A stretch of DNA of 64,000 bases from Pseudoramibacter sp. (GCF_022484225.1 NZ_JAKVLT010000001.1:1302001-1366000); one strand, 5' to 3'; shown: positions 43,619 to 53,788, numbered from the stretch's first letter. A program made the numbers and translations. Notes: generated by a model not told the origin, from the letters alone.

Positions 43619-45422
43619 ATTGGGGAGAAAGAGACGTGTTCAGCACAAGCATTTGATTAAATTCAGGCGCATTGGCGAGATTAATGACATGGCAGTGCTT
43701 CGGCATTTGTTCGGTCAGTCTTTTCGATTCAAGGGACAGGAGACAGTGAATGGCACCGGAGCCGGCACCGTTGCCGACGGGCACGGTGTGCAGATGTTTT
43801 CCCGCCGGCAGCAGGCCGATTTTCTGAGCTGAAGCCACGGAAATATAATTGCCGAAGGCCCCGGCGAGATAGACGGTATCGATGTTGTTCAGCGTCATTT
43901 GGGTTTGTTTTAATAGCAGGTCAATGGCCGTCGCGATGGCGGCTTTGGCGAGCTGAATGCTGCGGATGTCCTTCTGGGTGAGGACCACATCACTGGCTCC
44001 CTGGTTTTCTTCTGAGGTCAGCAGCACAAATTCACGGATTTTGCCGCGGCGAACGATGCGGCCGCCGTTCGGATGATCCAGACATGCTTTTTCATTGATA
44101 AAGGCGCCGTCTGCTTTTAACAGTCCGCTGTCGCGCAGGGCGGCAATGGTGTCGATAACGCCTGAACCGCAGAGGCCTTTTGCCGGGCCGCTGCCGATGG
44201 TTTTACAGTAAAAGCGTTTTGCATCGGCATCGTAGCGAACTTTTTCAATGGCGCCCTCTTCTGCCCGCATGCCCATGGCGAGGCCGTCGCCCTCCAGCGC
44301 CGGGCCGCAGGGCGCGGAGCAGACAGTGTACTGGTTCTGCCGGCCGAGGGCAATTTCGGCGTTCGTTCCGAGGTCGATGACAAGGCGCATTTCCCATTCG
44401 CGCTGGGGCAGCGCAGCGAGGAGCGCCCCGGTGTCTGAGCCGATGTAGGAAGCGATGGGGGACAGCAGGGTCATCTGAGCCGCCGGATGAAGCCCGAGGT
44501 GCCATTCACAGGCCGGTTTTGTGACAGAGGTTTTGATTTGAGACACAAAGGGCGCGACGCCGAGAGACTGGGGTGAAACATTGGCCAGAAGGTGCAGCAT
44601 TGTGGTGTTGCCGCAGCAGACGGCAGAGATGATCTGCCTTGGGTTCACCGTTTTGGTTTTTTGACACAGTTCTTGAATGATGTCAGAAAGCGTTTCGCAG
44701 ATGGCTTGATGCAAAGCCTGAAGTTTTCCGTCTCCGGCAGCGGCAATGCGGGAAATCACATCCGCGCCGTAGACGCTTTGCCGGTTTCGTTTTGAAGCCG
44801 TCGCGCACAGGGTGCCGTCATCCAGGTTGTAGAGGTAGCCGACCACCGTTGTGGTTCCGACATCGAAGGCAACGCCGAAATCGGGAACGGCGTTGTTTTC
44901 CGGTTCAATGCCAAGCAAAATGCCGGAGCGCATATCCTGTTCATCAGAAACTTCTTTGACGGCGGCGATGACATCGACGACGGGCGCCGGGTCTTTCCGA
45001 AGGGCTTCAAAGCCTGCAATGAGTAGGTCGGGATCGCCGCAGGCGAGTTCTACAGGGAGAACGGCATTGACGGATCCGAGAAAAGAATTGGCGTTTTGCA
45101 GGTTAAGGCTTTCGCGGCTGACGGGGAAACAGAGCACCGGCGGGTCGAGAACGAGGGGATTAAAATCGATGTGCTGGTCCAGAATTTTTTGTGTTTTTTC
45201 ACGGTCTGTGAGAATTTCCATTTCGTCACTGACCGGGTACTGACAAGCCAGCACTTCCATCGTCGTGCCGTGATTTCGGATAAGGGTTCTGCACTGGCCG
45301 CATCGTCCTGTGCCGCCGCAGACCAGATCCAAGGGCATGCCGGCTCTGGCACAGGCTTCGGCGACGGTTTCGCGGGCATCGAGAAAGTCGAGATCGAGAT
45401 GGGCATTGGGAAAATGAATCAT
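43617..45422 (-). CDS. RACo-like corrinoid activation/regeneration protein (2Fe-2S plus ASKHA domain)
   Basis: A 601-residue protein built like RACo and RamA-type activators, which use ATP and low-potential electrons to return oxidised Co(II) corrinoid proteins to Co(I). The N-terminal ferredoxin domain holds Cys35, Cys41, Cys44 and Cys60 (VCGGTGRCGQC...LAC). A linker follows, then an actin-like ASKHA domain with FDVGTTTVVGYL, VIDLGTNAEIALG and VYLAGAFGNYISV. In acetogens it serves methyl transfer to acetyl-CoA synthase or O-demethylation. No corrinoid protein or methyltransferase gene is adjacent, so its partner is unknown. Confidence 0.88.
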   Translation of the reverse strand: MIHFPNAHLDLDFLDARETVAEACARAGMPLDLVCGGTGRCGQCRTLIRNHGTTMEVLACQYPVSDEMEILTDREKTQKILDQHIDFNPLVLDPPVLCFPVSRESLNLQNANSFLGSVNAVLPVELACGDPDLLIAGFEALRKDPAPVVDVIAAVKEVSDEQDMRSGILLGIEPENNAVPDFGVAFDVGTTTVVGYLYNLDDGTLCATASKRNRQSVYGADVISRIAAAGDGKLQALHQAICETLSDIIQELCQKTKTVNPRQIISAVCCGNTTMLHLLANVSPQSLGVAPFVSQIKTSVTKPACEWHLGLHPAAQMTLLSPIASYIGSDTGALLAALPQREWEMRLVIDLGTNAEIALGRQNQYTVCSAPCGPALEGDGLAMGMRAEEGAIEKVRYDADAKRFYCKTIGSGPAKGLCGSGVIDTIAALRDSGLLKADGAFINEKACLDHPNGGRIVRRGKIREFVLLTSEENQGASDVVLTQKDIRSIQLAKAAIATAIDLLLKQTQMTLNNIDTVYLAGAFGNYISVASAQKIGLLPAGKHLHTVPVGNGAGSGAIHCLLSLESKRLTEQMPKHCHVINLANAPEFNQMLVLNTSLSPQ

Positions 45423-45484
45423 GAAGTTTTCCTTCCTTTTTGTTTTTTATGTGTTAACTCAAGTCTACCATAAAAAACGAAAAA

Positions 45485-45514
45485 CTAAAAAAGCCTGTTC
45501 ATAAAAGAACAGGC
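45485..45514 (-). terminator. Terminator of the metal ATPase gene
   Basis: The perfect 8-bp stem GCCTGTTC/GAACAGGC with a six-base loop is followed on the minus strand by a T-run, 7 bp after the ATPase stop. Confidence 0.88.
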
Positions 45515-45520
45515 GATGAA

Positions 45521-47665
45521 TCAGGCCGCGTCAGGCGCTGTGAGAACCGGTAAGGCAGAGGTTTCAGTATCAGTTTCTTCCTGATTGGCCGATAAATCCT
45601 GCATGTTGCGCAGGCACAAGCCGATCGTAGAGGCGTTGTGAAGAACCGCCCCGGTTCTCGGGACAATAAGGCCGGTGATGCCGAAGAGCAGGATGGCACC
45701 GTTAAGGACATTGCCGATGACGTAGGTCGAATGCATGCGCTTCATGAGTTTGTCAGAGAGCTTTCGCAAATTGACCAGCTGGTTGAGATCAGAACCGGAG
45801 ATGGTGACGTCGGCGATTTCCTGGGCGATGTCTGCGCCTTCTTTGATGGCGATGCCCACATCTGCAGCTGAAAGCGCCGGAGAATCGTTGATGCCGTCTC
45901 CGATCATGATGACTTTTTCACCCCGTGATTTGATTTTTTCGACAAATTTGGCTTTGTCTTCGGGTAGCACTTCTGAATAATATTCTGTGATGCCAGCCTG
46001 GGCTGCGATCGCTTTGGCTGTTTTTTCGCTGTCACCGGTCATCATGACGATGTTTTTAAAGCCGGCATTTTTCAGATCACGAATCACAGCCGGTGTATTT
46101 TCTTTAATCGGATCAGAAATGGCGATGACCGCGACGAGTTTGCCGCCGATAGCCATGTACAGATGCGAATATTCTGCCGGAATTTCTGCGAGACGCTTTT
46201 TATCTTCTTCGTTTTCGAAAACAACGCCTTCATCTTCAAAGACAAAGTGATAGGAGCCGATGACGACGCGTTTGTCGCCGAGGGTCGAAGCGATGCCGTG
46301 GGCCACAATGTATTCGGCTTTTGTCTTCATCTGGTAATGATCCAGGCCCTTTTCGTTTGCAGCCCGGACTACCGCGTTAGCCAGTGAGTGGGGGAATTGT
46401 TCCTCGAGACACGCCGCGATGCGGAGCATCTCATCAGGATCTTTTCCATTAAAAGCAACAATATCTTGTACGACTGGGGTTGCGCGGGTCAGGGTCCCGG
46501 TTTTATCAAAGACAATGGTGTCTGCTTCTGAAATGGCTTCGAGGAATTTCCCGCCTTTGACGGTGATGTCGTTTTTGCCGGCTTCGCGCATTGCGGAGAG
46601 GACGGCGATAGGCATGGCCACTTCCACTGCGCAGGAGAAGTCTGCCATCAAAACAGAGGCTGCCTTCATGACGTCCCGGGTCAGGACAAAGGCGAGCAGT
46701 GACGCACCGAAGGTCCAGGGCACCAGCCGGTCTGCAACAGAAACGGCTTTCATCTGGGTTATGGCCGCGAGGTTTTCTGAATTTTCAATCATGGTGACAA
46801 TTTTGTCATACCGGGTTTCGCCGGAAGAGGACCGCACTTCGACGATGAGTTCGCCTTCTTCCAGAACTGTGCCGGCGTACACGATTAAACCGTCGTGTTT
46901 GCGGACGGCCAGGGGTTCGCCGGTCAAAGCGGCCTGGTTGACCATGGCTTCGCCGGACAGGACCTTCCCGTCGAGGGGAATCATATTGCCCATGGTCACC
47001 TTAAAGCGGTCGCCGTTGCGCATATGATTGAGAGAAACCTGATGGCTTGTGCCGTCTTCGTCCACCTTCCAGACCTTTTCGACGTTGAGAGATAAAGACT
47101 GGGCTAGGTCGTCTACGGATTTCTTGTAGGTCCATTCTTCGAGAATATCGCCGATTTCAGTCAGGAAAACGACGGATGCCGCCGTTTCAAATTCACCGGT
47201 CAACAAGGCTGCCAATACCGCAGCGGCATGGATGATTTCGGCAGAAACATTGCGGTGGAACAAATCCTTCAGGCCGCGCCAGACAAAAGGCACCGCTTGA
47301 TAAATGGTGACAATGGTGCGGATCGGCGCTGGAAGAAGGAGCCATTTTCCAATTCGGAAGATGACCTTGTCGAGAATTTTATTCTGATACATCTCGTTGG
47401 TCGCCCGGGCCGAAACGGCAGGAACATTGTCCTGCAGCGCAGCATCAGAAAGATCCAGATCCGAAATGTACTGAAGAATTGCAGATTCGACACCGATGTA
47501 GCGTACAGACAGCTGGGCAGTACGCTGATAAACTTTGACATTTTCGATGCCAGGGAGTTCGATTAATGTGTAGTAGAGCGCGTCTGCTTCGGTCTCACTC
47601 AGCCGCCGCTGCAGGAGATCCAGGTGAAACCGGCCGGGCGTGCGCTGGATGATGCGATAGATCAA
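45521..47665 (-). CDS. Heavy-metal P-type ATPase with SCA membrane motif
   Basis: A 714-residue P1B-type cation pump. It has the phosphorylation motif DKTGTLT, actuator TGEP, and hinge MIGDGINDSPAL. The first about 75 residues look like a metal-domain fold but carry no CxxC. In the membrane segment that normally shows CPC, SPC, CPH or TPC the sequence reads DFSCAVEVAMP, so a lone Cys without the proline. The metal is therefore unclear. It lies 37 bp after a small protein gene whose promoter holds a CsoR-like palindrome. Export of copper, nickel, iron, manganese or zinc is possible. Confidence 0.9.
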   Translation of the reverse strand: MIYRIIQRTPGRFHLDLLQRRLSETEADALYYTLIELPGIENVKVYQRTAQLSVRYIGVESAILQYISDLDLSDAALQDNVPAVSARATNEMYQNKILDKVIFRIGKWLLLPAPIRTIVTIYQAVPFVWRGLKDLFHRNVSAEIIHAAAVLAALLTGEFETAASVVFLTEIGDILEEWTYKKSVDDLAQSLSLNVEKVWKVDEDGTSHQVSLNHMRNGDRFKVTMGNMIPLDGKVLSGEAMVNQAALTGEPLAVRKHDGLIVYAGTVLEEGELIVEVRSSSGETRYDKIVTMIENSENLAAITQMKAVSVADRLVPWTFGASLLAFVLTRDVMKAASVLMADFSCAVEVAMPIAVLSAMREAGKNDITVKGGKFLEAISEADTIVFDKTGTLTRATPVVQDIVAFNGKDPDEMLRIAACLEEQFPHSLANAVVRAANEKGLDHYQMKTKAEYIVAHGIASTLGDKRVVIGSYHFVFEDEGVVFENEEDKKRLAEIPAEYSHLYMAIGGKLVAVIAISDPIKENTPAVIRDLKNAGFKNIVMMTGDSEKTAKAIAAQAGITEYYSEVLPEDKAKFVEKIKSRGEKVIMIGDGINDSPALSAADVGIAIKEGADIAQEIADVTISGSDLNQLVNLRKLSDKLMKRMHSTYVIGNVLNGAILLFGITGLIVPRTGAVLHNASTIGLCLRNMQDLSANQEETDTETSALPVLTAPDAA

Positions 47666-47702
47666 TAATGTATTCCTTTCTAATCTAATGCATATTTACA
47701 AA

Positions 47703-48041
47703 TTAAGCATCAGCGTTTTGCGCGTCTTCTTCTTTTTCTTCTTTGATGATTGCTTCATAGGCCGGTTTAAGGGCTTCGAAATCAGCCTTTACTTTATCGC
47801 GGTAAGCCTGGTCTTTTTTCACGAAATGTTCTTCTTTGATGATATCCGCTTCTGCCGCGGCATTGCTGCAGCTGGCCTGGCATTTTTCAAAACCGTCTTT
47901 GATGCTGTTGCCCGCAATCTTGGCACCGGCAATAATATGCACACCAGCAGACTTTGCAGCTTTGCTCTTGAAGAATTTTCCGCCAAAGGCACCCACAAGA
48001 ATCCCGCCGCCGATTTTTAAAATATTGGATTTAACTGACAT
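47703..48041 (-). CDS. Small protein encoded before the metal ATPase (DUF6110-like)
   Basis: A 112-residue protein with a glycine-rich hydrophobic N-terminal stretch (ILKIGGGILVGAFGGKFF), a central region with two cysteines in KCQASC, and a long charged helical tail. It resembles small uncharacterised proteins (DUF6110 type, from memory) found beside heavy-metal ATPases. It may tether or hand metal to the pump; that is inference. An AGGAGG site precedes the ATG. It is first in the unit with the ATPase, under a probable metal-responsive promoter. Confidence 0.7.
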   Translation of the reverse strand: MSVKSNILKIGGGILVGAFGGKFFKSKAAKSAGVHIIAGAKIAGNSIKDGFEKCQASCSNAAAEADIIKEEHFVKKDQAYRDKVKADFEALKPAYEAIIKEEKEEDAQNADA

Positions 48042-48081
48042 AAGAAATACCTCCTGAATTAATATGCTTTAATTTAAATTC

Positions 48082-48110
48082 ATTATACCCCCATGGGTAT
48101 AATTCGTAAA
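48082..48110 (-). promoter_or_regulatory. Promoter with overlapping CsoR-like palindrome
   Basis: ATTATACCC (48082-48090) and GGGTATAAT (48095-48103) form a 9-4-9 inverted repeat with the TACCC-N4-GGGTA core typical of CsoR/RcnR/InrS-family operators. On the minus strand one arm is the -10 box TATAAT (48082-48087), with TTTACG (48105-48110) as a weak -35 at 17 bp. A bound repressor would block transcription of the small protein and the ATPase. No csoR gene lies in the window. Confidence 0.7.
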
Positions 48111-48164
48111 GGTAAAATACAAACCCGATGAAGATGAAGTAAAAAGAATATGGATAAATCAAAC

Positions 48165-48195
48165 ACAAAAAAGCACAGCCGTTAAATGGCTGTGC
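48165..48195 (-). terminator. Terminator of hppA
   Basis: The perfect 8-bp stem GCACAGCC/GGCTGTGC with a seven-base loop is followed on the minus strand by six T residues, just after the hppA stop. Confidence 0.88.
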
Positions 48196-48217
48196 CTTGA
48201 AAGATGAAATAAGATCG

Positions 48218-50200
48218 TTACAGCAGGCCGCCTACTGAAACGATGAGAGGAGCGAAAACCAGAGCGACAATGGTCATAAGTTTAATTAATATGTTAATCG
48301 AAGGACCTGAAGTGTCTTTAAAAGGATCGCCAACGGTGTCGCCGACGACGGCCGCTTTGTGCGCTTCGCTGCCTTTTCCGCCGTGAGCGCCGGCTTCGAT
48401 GTATTTCTTAGCGTTGTCCCAAGCGCCGCCGGAGTTTGCCATGAAAATGGCGATGGAGACACCGGATACGAGGGCGCCGCAGAGCAGACCGCCAAGTGCG
48501 TCAGCCCCAAGCAATAAGCCAATGACAATCGGTGAAGCGACCGCCATAATGCCAGGCACCAGCATTTGTTTTAAGGCAGAATTGGTTGCAATGCCGACAC
48601 AGCTTTTATAGTCCGGACGGGTTGTGCCCTTGAGAATACCAGGCATTTCGTGGAACTGGCGGCGGACTTCTTCGATCATCTTAAATGCCGCTTTAGAAAC
48701 AGACGACATGGTAAAAGCGGAGAAGAGGAAAGGCAGCATCCCGCCGATGAGCAGGCCGATGGTGACACGGTTGTTTAAAATATCAATGGATTTCAGGTGT
48801 ACAGCCTGGGCGTAAGAGACGAATAAGGCCAGCGCCGTCAATGCGGCCGATCCAATGGCAAAGCCTTTGCCCATTGCAGCCGTTGTGTTGCCCACAGAAT
48901 CGAGACGGTCTGTGGTATCGCGGACCGATTCTTCAAGATGGGACATTTCGGCGATGCCCCCTGCGTTGTCGGCGATGGGACCGTAGGCGTCAACGGCGAC
49001 GGTGATCGCAGTTGTAGAGAGCATACCGACAGCGGCGAGGGCGATGCCGTAAAGCCCTGCGCTGAAGTAAGCGATGAAGATGGCGACGCAGATTAACAGA
49101 ATCGGGAAGGCCGTGGATTTCATCCCGACGGCGATACCGCTGATGACGGTGGTGCCGGCGCCGGTTTCAGATTCTTCGGCAATTTCCTGAACAGGATGAT
49201 GCGCATCGGAAGTGTAGTATTCGGTTAAAAGACCGATGAGGACCCCGACCACCAGACCGGCGATAATCGCGGCGGCCTGTTTAAATCCGCCAAAGAACTG
49301 TTTGCTTAAAATAAATGAAATCACGATGATGAGACCGCTTGCCACATAGGTGCCGGTCTGCAGGGCACGCTGCGGATTGCTGCCCTTGTTTAGCCGTACG
49401 ATAAAGGTGCCGATAATCGAGGAGAGCAGTCCAAGACCTGCCAGAAGCAGCGGAAAGACGATGCCTTTGAGATGATAAAGGACAACCCCGAGGGTTAATG
49501 CTGAGACCAGAGCACCGACATAGGATTCGTATAAATCAGCGCCCATGCCTGCGACATCGCCGACGTTGTCACCGACGTTGTCTGCTATAACAGCAGGATT
49601 TCGGGGGTCATCTTCAGGAATGCCCGCTTCGACTTTTCCGACCAAATCAGCGCCGACATCGGCTGCTTTTGTGTAGATTCCGCCGCCAACCCGGGCGAAT
49701 AAAGCGATAGAAGAAGCCCCTAAACTGAATCCGGCGAGAACATCGACATCTTTGGTTAAAATGTAAATGAGACTGACGCCGAAGACGCCGAAGCCGGAAA
49801 CACACAGCCCCATGACGGAACCGCCGGAAAAGGCGATTTTGAGGGCTGAGCCAATGCCTTTTTCTTTGGCGGCATTGGTGGTCCTGACGTTAGCTTTAGT
49901 TGCGGTGTTCATGCCGAAATAACCGGCCAGCGTTGAAAAGAGGCCGCCAATGATAAAACTGACAGCCGTCAGCCAATTTCCGAGAAAAATACCAATGAGA
50001 CAAAAGAGAACTGCGACGAAGATAATGAGAATCCGATATTCAGAGAAGAGAAAAGCATGAGCCCCTTCGCTGATGGCTGATGCAATTTCCCGCATGCGGT
50101 CATTGCCGTCGCTTTGCTTTGAAATCCAGGATGCATAACAAAGGGCGACAATTAATGCGATGATGCCAATAATCGGAACAGAAAATAATAATTGTGACAT
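48218..50200 (-). CDS. hppA: Membrane-bound ion-translocating pyrophosphatase
   Basis: A 660-residue, about 16-helix membrane enzyme that couples pyrophosphate hydrolysis to pumping of H+ or Na+. Catalytic segments are [41 protein letters not shown] and the C-terminal [14 protein letters not shown]. The K+-dependence position reads GNTTAA, where K+-independent enzymes have lysine, so it should be K+-dependent. Whether Na+ or H+ is moved cannot be set here. ATG 50200 has an AGGAGG site; a longer frame to 50293 lacks one. In energy-limited anaerobes it recovers energy from biosynthetic PPi. Confidence 0.96.
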   Translation of the reverse strand: MSQLLFSVPIIGIIALIVALCYASWISKQSDGNDRMREIASAISEGAHAFLFSEYRILIIFVAVLFCLIGIFLGNWLTAVSFIIGGLFSTLAGYFGMNTATKANVRTTNAAKEKGIGSALKIAFSGGSVMGLCVSGFGVFGVSLIYILTKDVDVLAGFSLGASSIALFARVGGGIYTKAADVGADLVGKVEAGIPEDDPRNPAVIADNVGDNVGDVAGMGADLYESYVGALVSALTLGVVLYHLKGIVFPLLLAGLGLLSSIIGTFIVRLNKGSNPQRALQTGTYVASGLIIVISFILSKQFFGGFKQAAAIIAGLVVGVLIGLLTEYYTSDAHHPVQEIAEESETGAGTTVISGIAVGMKSTAFPILLICVAIFIAYFSAGLYGIALAAVGMLSTTAITVAVDAYGPIADNAGGIAEMSHLEESVRDTTDRLDSVGNTTAAMGKGFAIGSAALTALALFVSYAQAVHLKSIDILNNRVTIGLLIGGMLPFLFSAFTMSSVSKAAFKMIEEVRRQFHEMPGILKGTTRPDYKSCVGIATNSALKQMLVPGIMAVASPIVIGLLLGADALGGLLCGALVSGVSIAIFMANSGGAWDNAKKYIEAGAHGGKGSEAHKAAVVGDTVGDPFKDTSGPSINILIKLMTIVALVFAPLIVSVGGLL

Positions 50201-50322
50201 TTCGACCTCCTTGTCAAATTTATTTAGACGAAATACTATCAATGTATTACGTTTACATTTAAATTCAGTTCCTATTATAGCATCTTTTTTCAAAAAGTAA
50301 ATGCCTTAAGCCCAAAAAAATT

Positions 50323-50362
50323 AAACCCTTCGAATGAAAATTTTTTCTCATTCAAAGGGTTT
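50323..50362. terminator. Terminator after glyS
   Basis: AAACCCTTCGAATGA pairs with TCATTCAAAGGGTTT around a T-rich ten-base loop, with A/T runs on both sides. It ends the leftward glyS gene. Confidence 0.75.
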
Positions 50363-50381
50363 TTGTGAAAACTCAGCTTAA

Positions 50382-51767
50382 TTAAAAAGCAATGCGTTTG
50401 GCGATGTAATCTTTGACTTCTGCAATGGGCAGGCGAATCTGTTCCATGGTATCCCGATCCCGAATGGTGACGGCATGGTCTTCTGCGGTGTCGAAATCGA
50501 TGGTAATGCAGAACGGTGTGCCGATTTCATCTTGACGGCGGTAGCGTTTCCCGATACTGCCGGTCTGATCGTAATCAATATTAAAGTACTGAGACAGATC
50601 AGCGTAGACGGCTTCAGCCTGTTCTGAAAGTTTTTTGGACAGGGGGAGCACAGCGGCCTTATAAGCAGATAAAAACGGATGGATTTTCATGACAGTCCGG
50701 GTATCGCCGTTTTCCAATTCTTCATGCTGCAGCGAATCGCAGAGGAACGCGAGGAACATGCGGTCGGCGCCGAGGGACGGTTCGATGACGTAGGGAATGT
50801 ATTTTTCATGGGAAACGGGATCCTGATAACGCAGATCCTTCCCAGACACGTTTTGATGCTGGGTCAGGTCGAAATCGGTTCTGTCGGCAATGCCCCAGAG
50901 TTCGCCCCAGCCGAAGGGGAATTTGTATTCGACGTCTGTTGTGGCGTTGGAATAATGGGACAATTCTTCTTTTGAATGATCGCGGAAACGAAGATTTTCC
51001 ATGGTCATGCCCAATTCTGAAAGCCAGTTTTTGCACTGCTTTTTCCAGTAATCAAACCATTCCAGATCGGTTCCAGGTTCACAGAAGAATTCGAGTTCCA
51101 TTTGTTCAAATTCCCGGGTTCTGAAAATAAAGTTCCCTGGCGTGATTTCGTTTCTAAAGGATTTCCCGATCTGTCCGATGCCGAAGGGGATGCGCTTGCG
51201 GGTTGTGCGCTGGACGTTTTTAAAGTTGACGAAGATGCCCTGTGCCGTTTCCGGACGCAGATAGAGCTGAGAAGTTGAATCTTCCGTGACGCCCTGGAAG
51301 GTTTTGAACATCAGATTGAACTGGCGAATTTCAGTAAAATCAGATTTTCCGCAGTCAGGGCAGGGGATTTGCTTTTCTTTAATAAAAGCTTCCATTTTTT
51401 CATTGGACCAGCCGTCGACCACGACTTCTTCACCTTGAGATTTGAAATAATCTTCAATCAATTTATCGGCACGAAAGCGGGACTTGCAGTGCTTGCAGTC
51501 CATTAACGGATCGTTAAATCCGCCGACATGGCCAGAAGCCACCCAGGTTTTGGGATTCATGAGAATCGCGGCATCTAAGCCGACGTTGTAAGGCGACTGC
51601 TGGACAAATTTCTTCCACCAGGCCCGTTTGACATTATTTTTCATTTCAACCCCGATTGGGCCGTAGTCCCAGCTGTTGGCGAGGCCGTCGTAAATTTCCG
51701 AACCCGGAAAAACGATGCCGCGCATTTTCGCGAGACTGACAATTTCGTTCATTGTGAACTGCGACAT
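50382..51767 (-). CDS. glyS: Glycyl-tRNA synthetase, single-chain class II type
   Basis: It charges tRNA-Gly. The 461-residue single chain is the dimeric type found in many Firmicutes and eukaryotes, not the alpha-beta tetramer. Class II motifs are visible: [18 protein letters not shown] at the start, motif 2 [29 protein letters not shown], and motif 3 [13 protein letters not shown]; a CxxC zinc pair appears in DCKHCK and CPDCGK. ATG 51767 has an AGGAGG site; an upstream ATG at 51791 lies ahead of that site and was not used. No T-box leader was seen. The cognate tRNA-Gly gene is at 31.5 kb. Confidence 0.95.
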   Translation of the reverse strand: MSQFTMNEIVSLAKMRGIVFPGSEIYDGLANSWDYGPIGVEMKNNVKRAWWKKFVQQSPYNVGLDAAILMNPKTWVASGHVGGFNDPLMDCKHCKSRFRADKLIEDYFKSQGEEVVVDGWSNEKMEAFIKEKQIPCPDCGKSDFTEIRQFNLMFKTFQGVTEDSTSQLYLRPETAQGIFVNFKNVQRTTRKRIPFGIGQIGKSFRNEITPGNFIFRTREFEQMELEFFCEPGTDLEWFDYWKKQCKNWLSELGMTMENLRFRDHSKEELSHYSNATTDVEYKFPFGWGELWGIADRTDFDLTQHQNVSGKDLRYQDPVSHEKYIPYVIEPSLGADRMFLAFLCDSLQHEELENGDTRTVMKIHPFLSAYKAAVLPLSKKLSEQAEAVYADLSQYFNIDYDQTGSIGKRYRRQDEIGTPFCITIDFDTAEDHAVTIRDRDTMEQIRLPIAEVKDYIAKRIAF

Positions 51768-52013
51768 GAATAATCCTCCTGATCTATGCAAACATTATTA
51801 TTTACACATTTTAACACACTTGTTCAGCCTGCGCAGTGTAATTTTCAGAAAAGTGGCGGGAATAAGATTGACCCTTGGGGTGAAGTGTGATAAATTAAGC
51901 CATAGTTTTTCTAAATTATTTACATTATCTTGATATAGATTTTACATTTTGACCGTGATAAAATAATAAAAGCTGATCATTAAAATTTTTTGTAAGAATA
52001 CAAAGGAGATTGT

Positions 52014-53735
52014 ATGGGATTTAAGATCATTGTCGGACTGATCGGCGGGTTGGCTCTCTTTGTCTACGGCATGCAGATTATGAGCAACAGCTTGAAAGTC
52101 GTTGCCGGAGACCGCATGAAACACCTGCTTGAAGTTTTGACGAGCAACAGATTGAAAGCGATTATCTGTGGCATCGTCGTGACGGTTATGGTTCAAAGCT
52201 CCAGTACCACCACGGTTATGGTTGTGGGGTTTGTGAATGCGTCGCTCATGAATTTGACCCAGGCGGCGGGGATTATTTTAGGCGCGAATATCGGGACAAC
52301 CCTGATGGCGCAACTCATCGCTTTTAATTTCGACGCGGTCGCACCGATTTTGATCGGAATTGGAACAGTGATGTCTGTTTTTGGCAAGAAAAAGAAAACC
52401 CGCGATATCGGAACGATCATTCTTGGGATCGGGATTCTTTTCTACGGGATTTCTGTCATGAGCAGCACCATGGCACCTTTGAAAAACAATCCGGTGTTTA
52501 AAAATTGGCTCATTATCTACGGGCGCAATCCGTTCTTAGGACTTTTGATCGGGACGGTGATCACGGGGATCATGCAGAGTTCCGGTGCGACTTTGGCCAT
52601 GCTTCAGGCTCTGGCCATTTCCGGCATCTTTGCCGATGTTTCAGGAACAGCCGCGATTCAGATCTGCATTCCGATGATGATCGGGGCCAATATCGGGACC
52701 TGCGTGACGGCGCTGCTTTCCAGTATAGGTACTTCAAAAGCGGCGAAGAGCGCGGCAATTATCCATTTAAGCGTGAACATCTTCGGCGCCATCTGGGGCA
52801 TGGCATTGTTAGGCATTTTCAATGCAGTTCTGCCGGTTAATCCAATTTACCAGTTTTTAGTCAACATTTCTGGAACGATGAAAACTGCAGGCGGACGGGT
52901 GATCCCTAATGTCGCGAGACAAATCGCCATGTCCCACACGTTCTTCAATGTGACCAATATGTTTGTTATGCTGCCCTTTATTGACAAATTGGTGGCCTTC
53001 CTTGAAAATCATCTCGACGATGACGAAGGCGAAGAAAAAGACACCGGGCTTCAGTTGGATGACCGCCTGTTAAACAACCCGGCAGTCGCCATTGGTCAGC
53101 TTGGAAAAGAACTGGTGCATATGGCGGAAATGGCTGAAAAGAATCTGCGTCTTGCAGGCAAGGCCCTCATCGAAGGAGACGAAAAAGCCATTGAAAAAGT
53201 GTATCAGCGGGAAGAACGAATCGACGAACATGAAAAAGGCATCATCGATTTTATCATCAGGCTTTCCAACTTGAATGTCTCCCAGGACGAAAATGACCGC
53301 CTGGCCATTTATCTGCAATGTGCCCACGACATCGAACGGATTGGGGACCATGCCGAAAACATTGTTGAATTAGCTGAAAATAAGATCGAAAAAGATGTTA
53401 CAATGACAGAAGAAGCCAAGCAAGAATTGCTGAATCTGTTTGATTTGATTTATTCGATCGTGAAGCACGTCAAAGAAGTGCTGACAGATGAAGATGAATC
53501 GACGTGTATGAAAATATACGAAGAAGAACGTTCTGACGATTTGACGGATGAATATAAAGACGCGCATATCAAGCGCCTGTCAGAAGGCAGCTGTCAGGCC
53601 AATTCTTCCGCGATTTATTTTGATCTTTTAGTCGATTTGGAACGCGTCGGCGACCACGCGGCAAACATTGCAGAACACGTTCAAAGCTTACACCCAAGAA
53701 AACGGGTCAATGAACTGCAAGGTGTCGTCCATTAG
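52014..53735 (+). CDS. Na/Pi cotransporter family protein with PhoU-like domain
   Basis: A 573-residue protein. The first about 310 residues hold the two inverted Na/Pi-cotransporter repeats, with the QSSS-type motifs TVMVQSSSTTTVM and TGIMQSSGATLAM. The C-terminal 200 residues form a PhoU-like helical domain (ERIGDHAENIVELAE and ERVGDHAANIAEHV with E/D metal residues). It resembles YjbB/NptA proteins, which move phosphate, often outward. There is a GGAG site before the ATG. The 246 bp upstream, shared with glyS, show no clear regulatory element beyond A+T-rich sequence. Confidence 0.9.
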   Translation: MGFKIIVGLIGGLALFVYGMQIMSNSLKVVAGDRMKHLLEVLTSNRLKAIICGIVVTVMVQSSSTTTVMVVGFVNASLMNLTQAAGIILGANIGTTLMAQLIAFNFDAVAPILIGIGTVMSVFGKKKKTRDIGTIILGIGILFYGISVMSSTMAPLKNNPVFKNWLIIYGRNPFLGLLIGTVITGIMQSSGATLAMLQALAISGIFADVSGTAAIQICIPMMIGANIGTCVTALLSSIGTSKAAKSAAIIHLSVNIFGAIWGMALLGIFNAVLPVNPIYQFLVNISGTMKTAGGRVIPNVARQIAMSHTFFNVTNMFVMLPFIDKLVAFLENHLDDDEGEEKDTGLQLDDRLLNNPAVAIGQLGKELVHMAEMAEKNLRLAGKALIEGDEKAIEKVYQREERIDEHEKGIIDFIIRLSNLNVSQDENDRLAIYLQCAHDIERIGDHAENIVELAENKIEKDVTMTEEAKQELLNLFDLIYSIVKHVKEVLTDEDESTCMKIYEEERSDDLTDEYKDAHIKRLSEGSCQANSSAIYFDLLVDLERVGDHAANIAEHVQSLHPRKRVNELQGVVH

Positions 53736-53738
53736 AAT

Positions 53739-53763
53739 AGAGCAGCTTCGGCTGCTTTTTTTA
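53739..53763 (+). terminator. Terminator after the Na/Pi transporter gene
   Basis: A stable stem AGCAGC-TTCG-GCTGCT with a UUCG tetraloop is followed by seven T residues. Confidence 0.9.
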
Positions 53764-53788
53764 TTAAAAACTAAGAAAGCGTGAAAAA

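Noticed and set aside
46419..47027. A 202-codon plus-strand frame opposite the metal ATPase
   Set aside because: It lies antisense within the well-conserved ATPase coding region and has no ribosome site or family resemblance.
51768..52013. Possible T-box leader for glyS
   Set aside because: The minus-strand leader is short and lacks the conserved T-box sequence and specifier stem.
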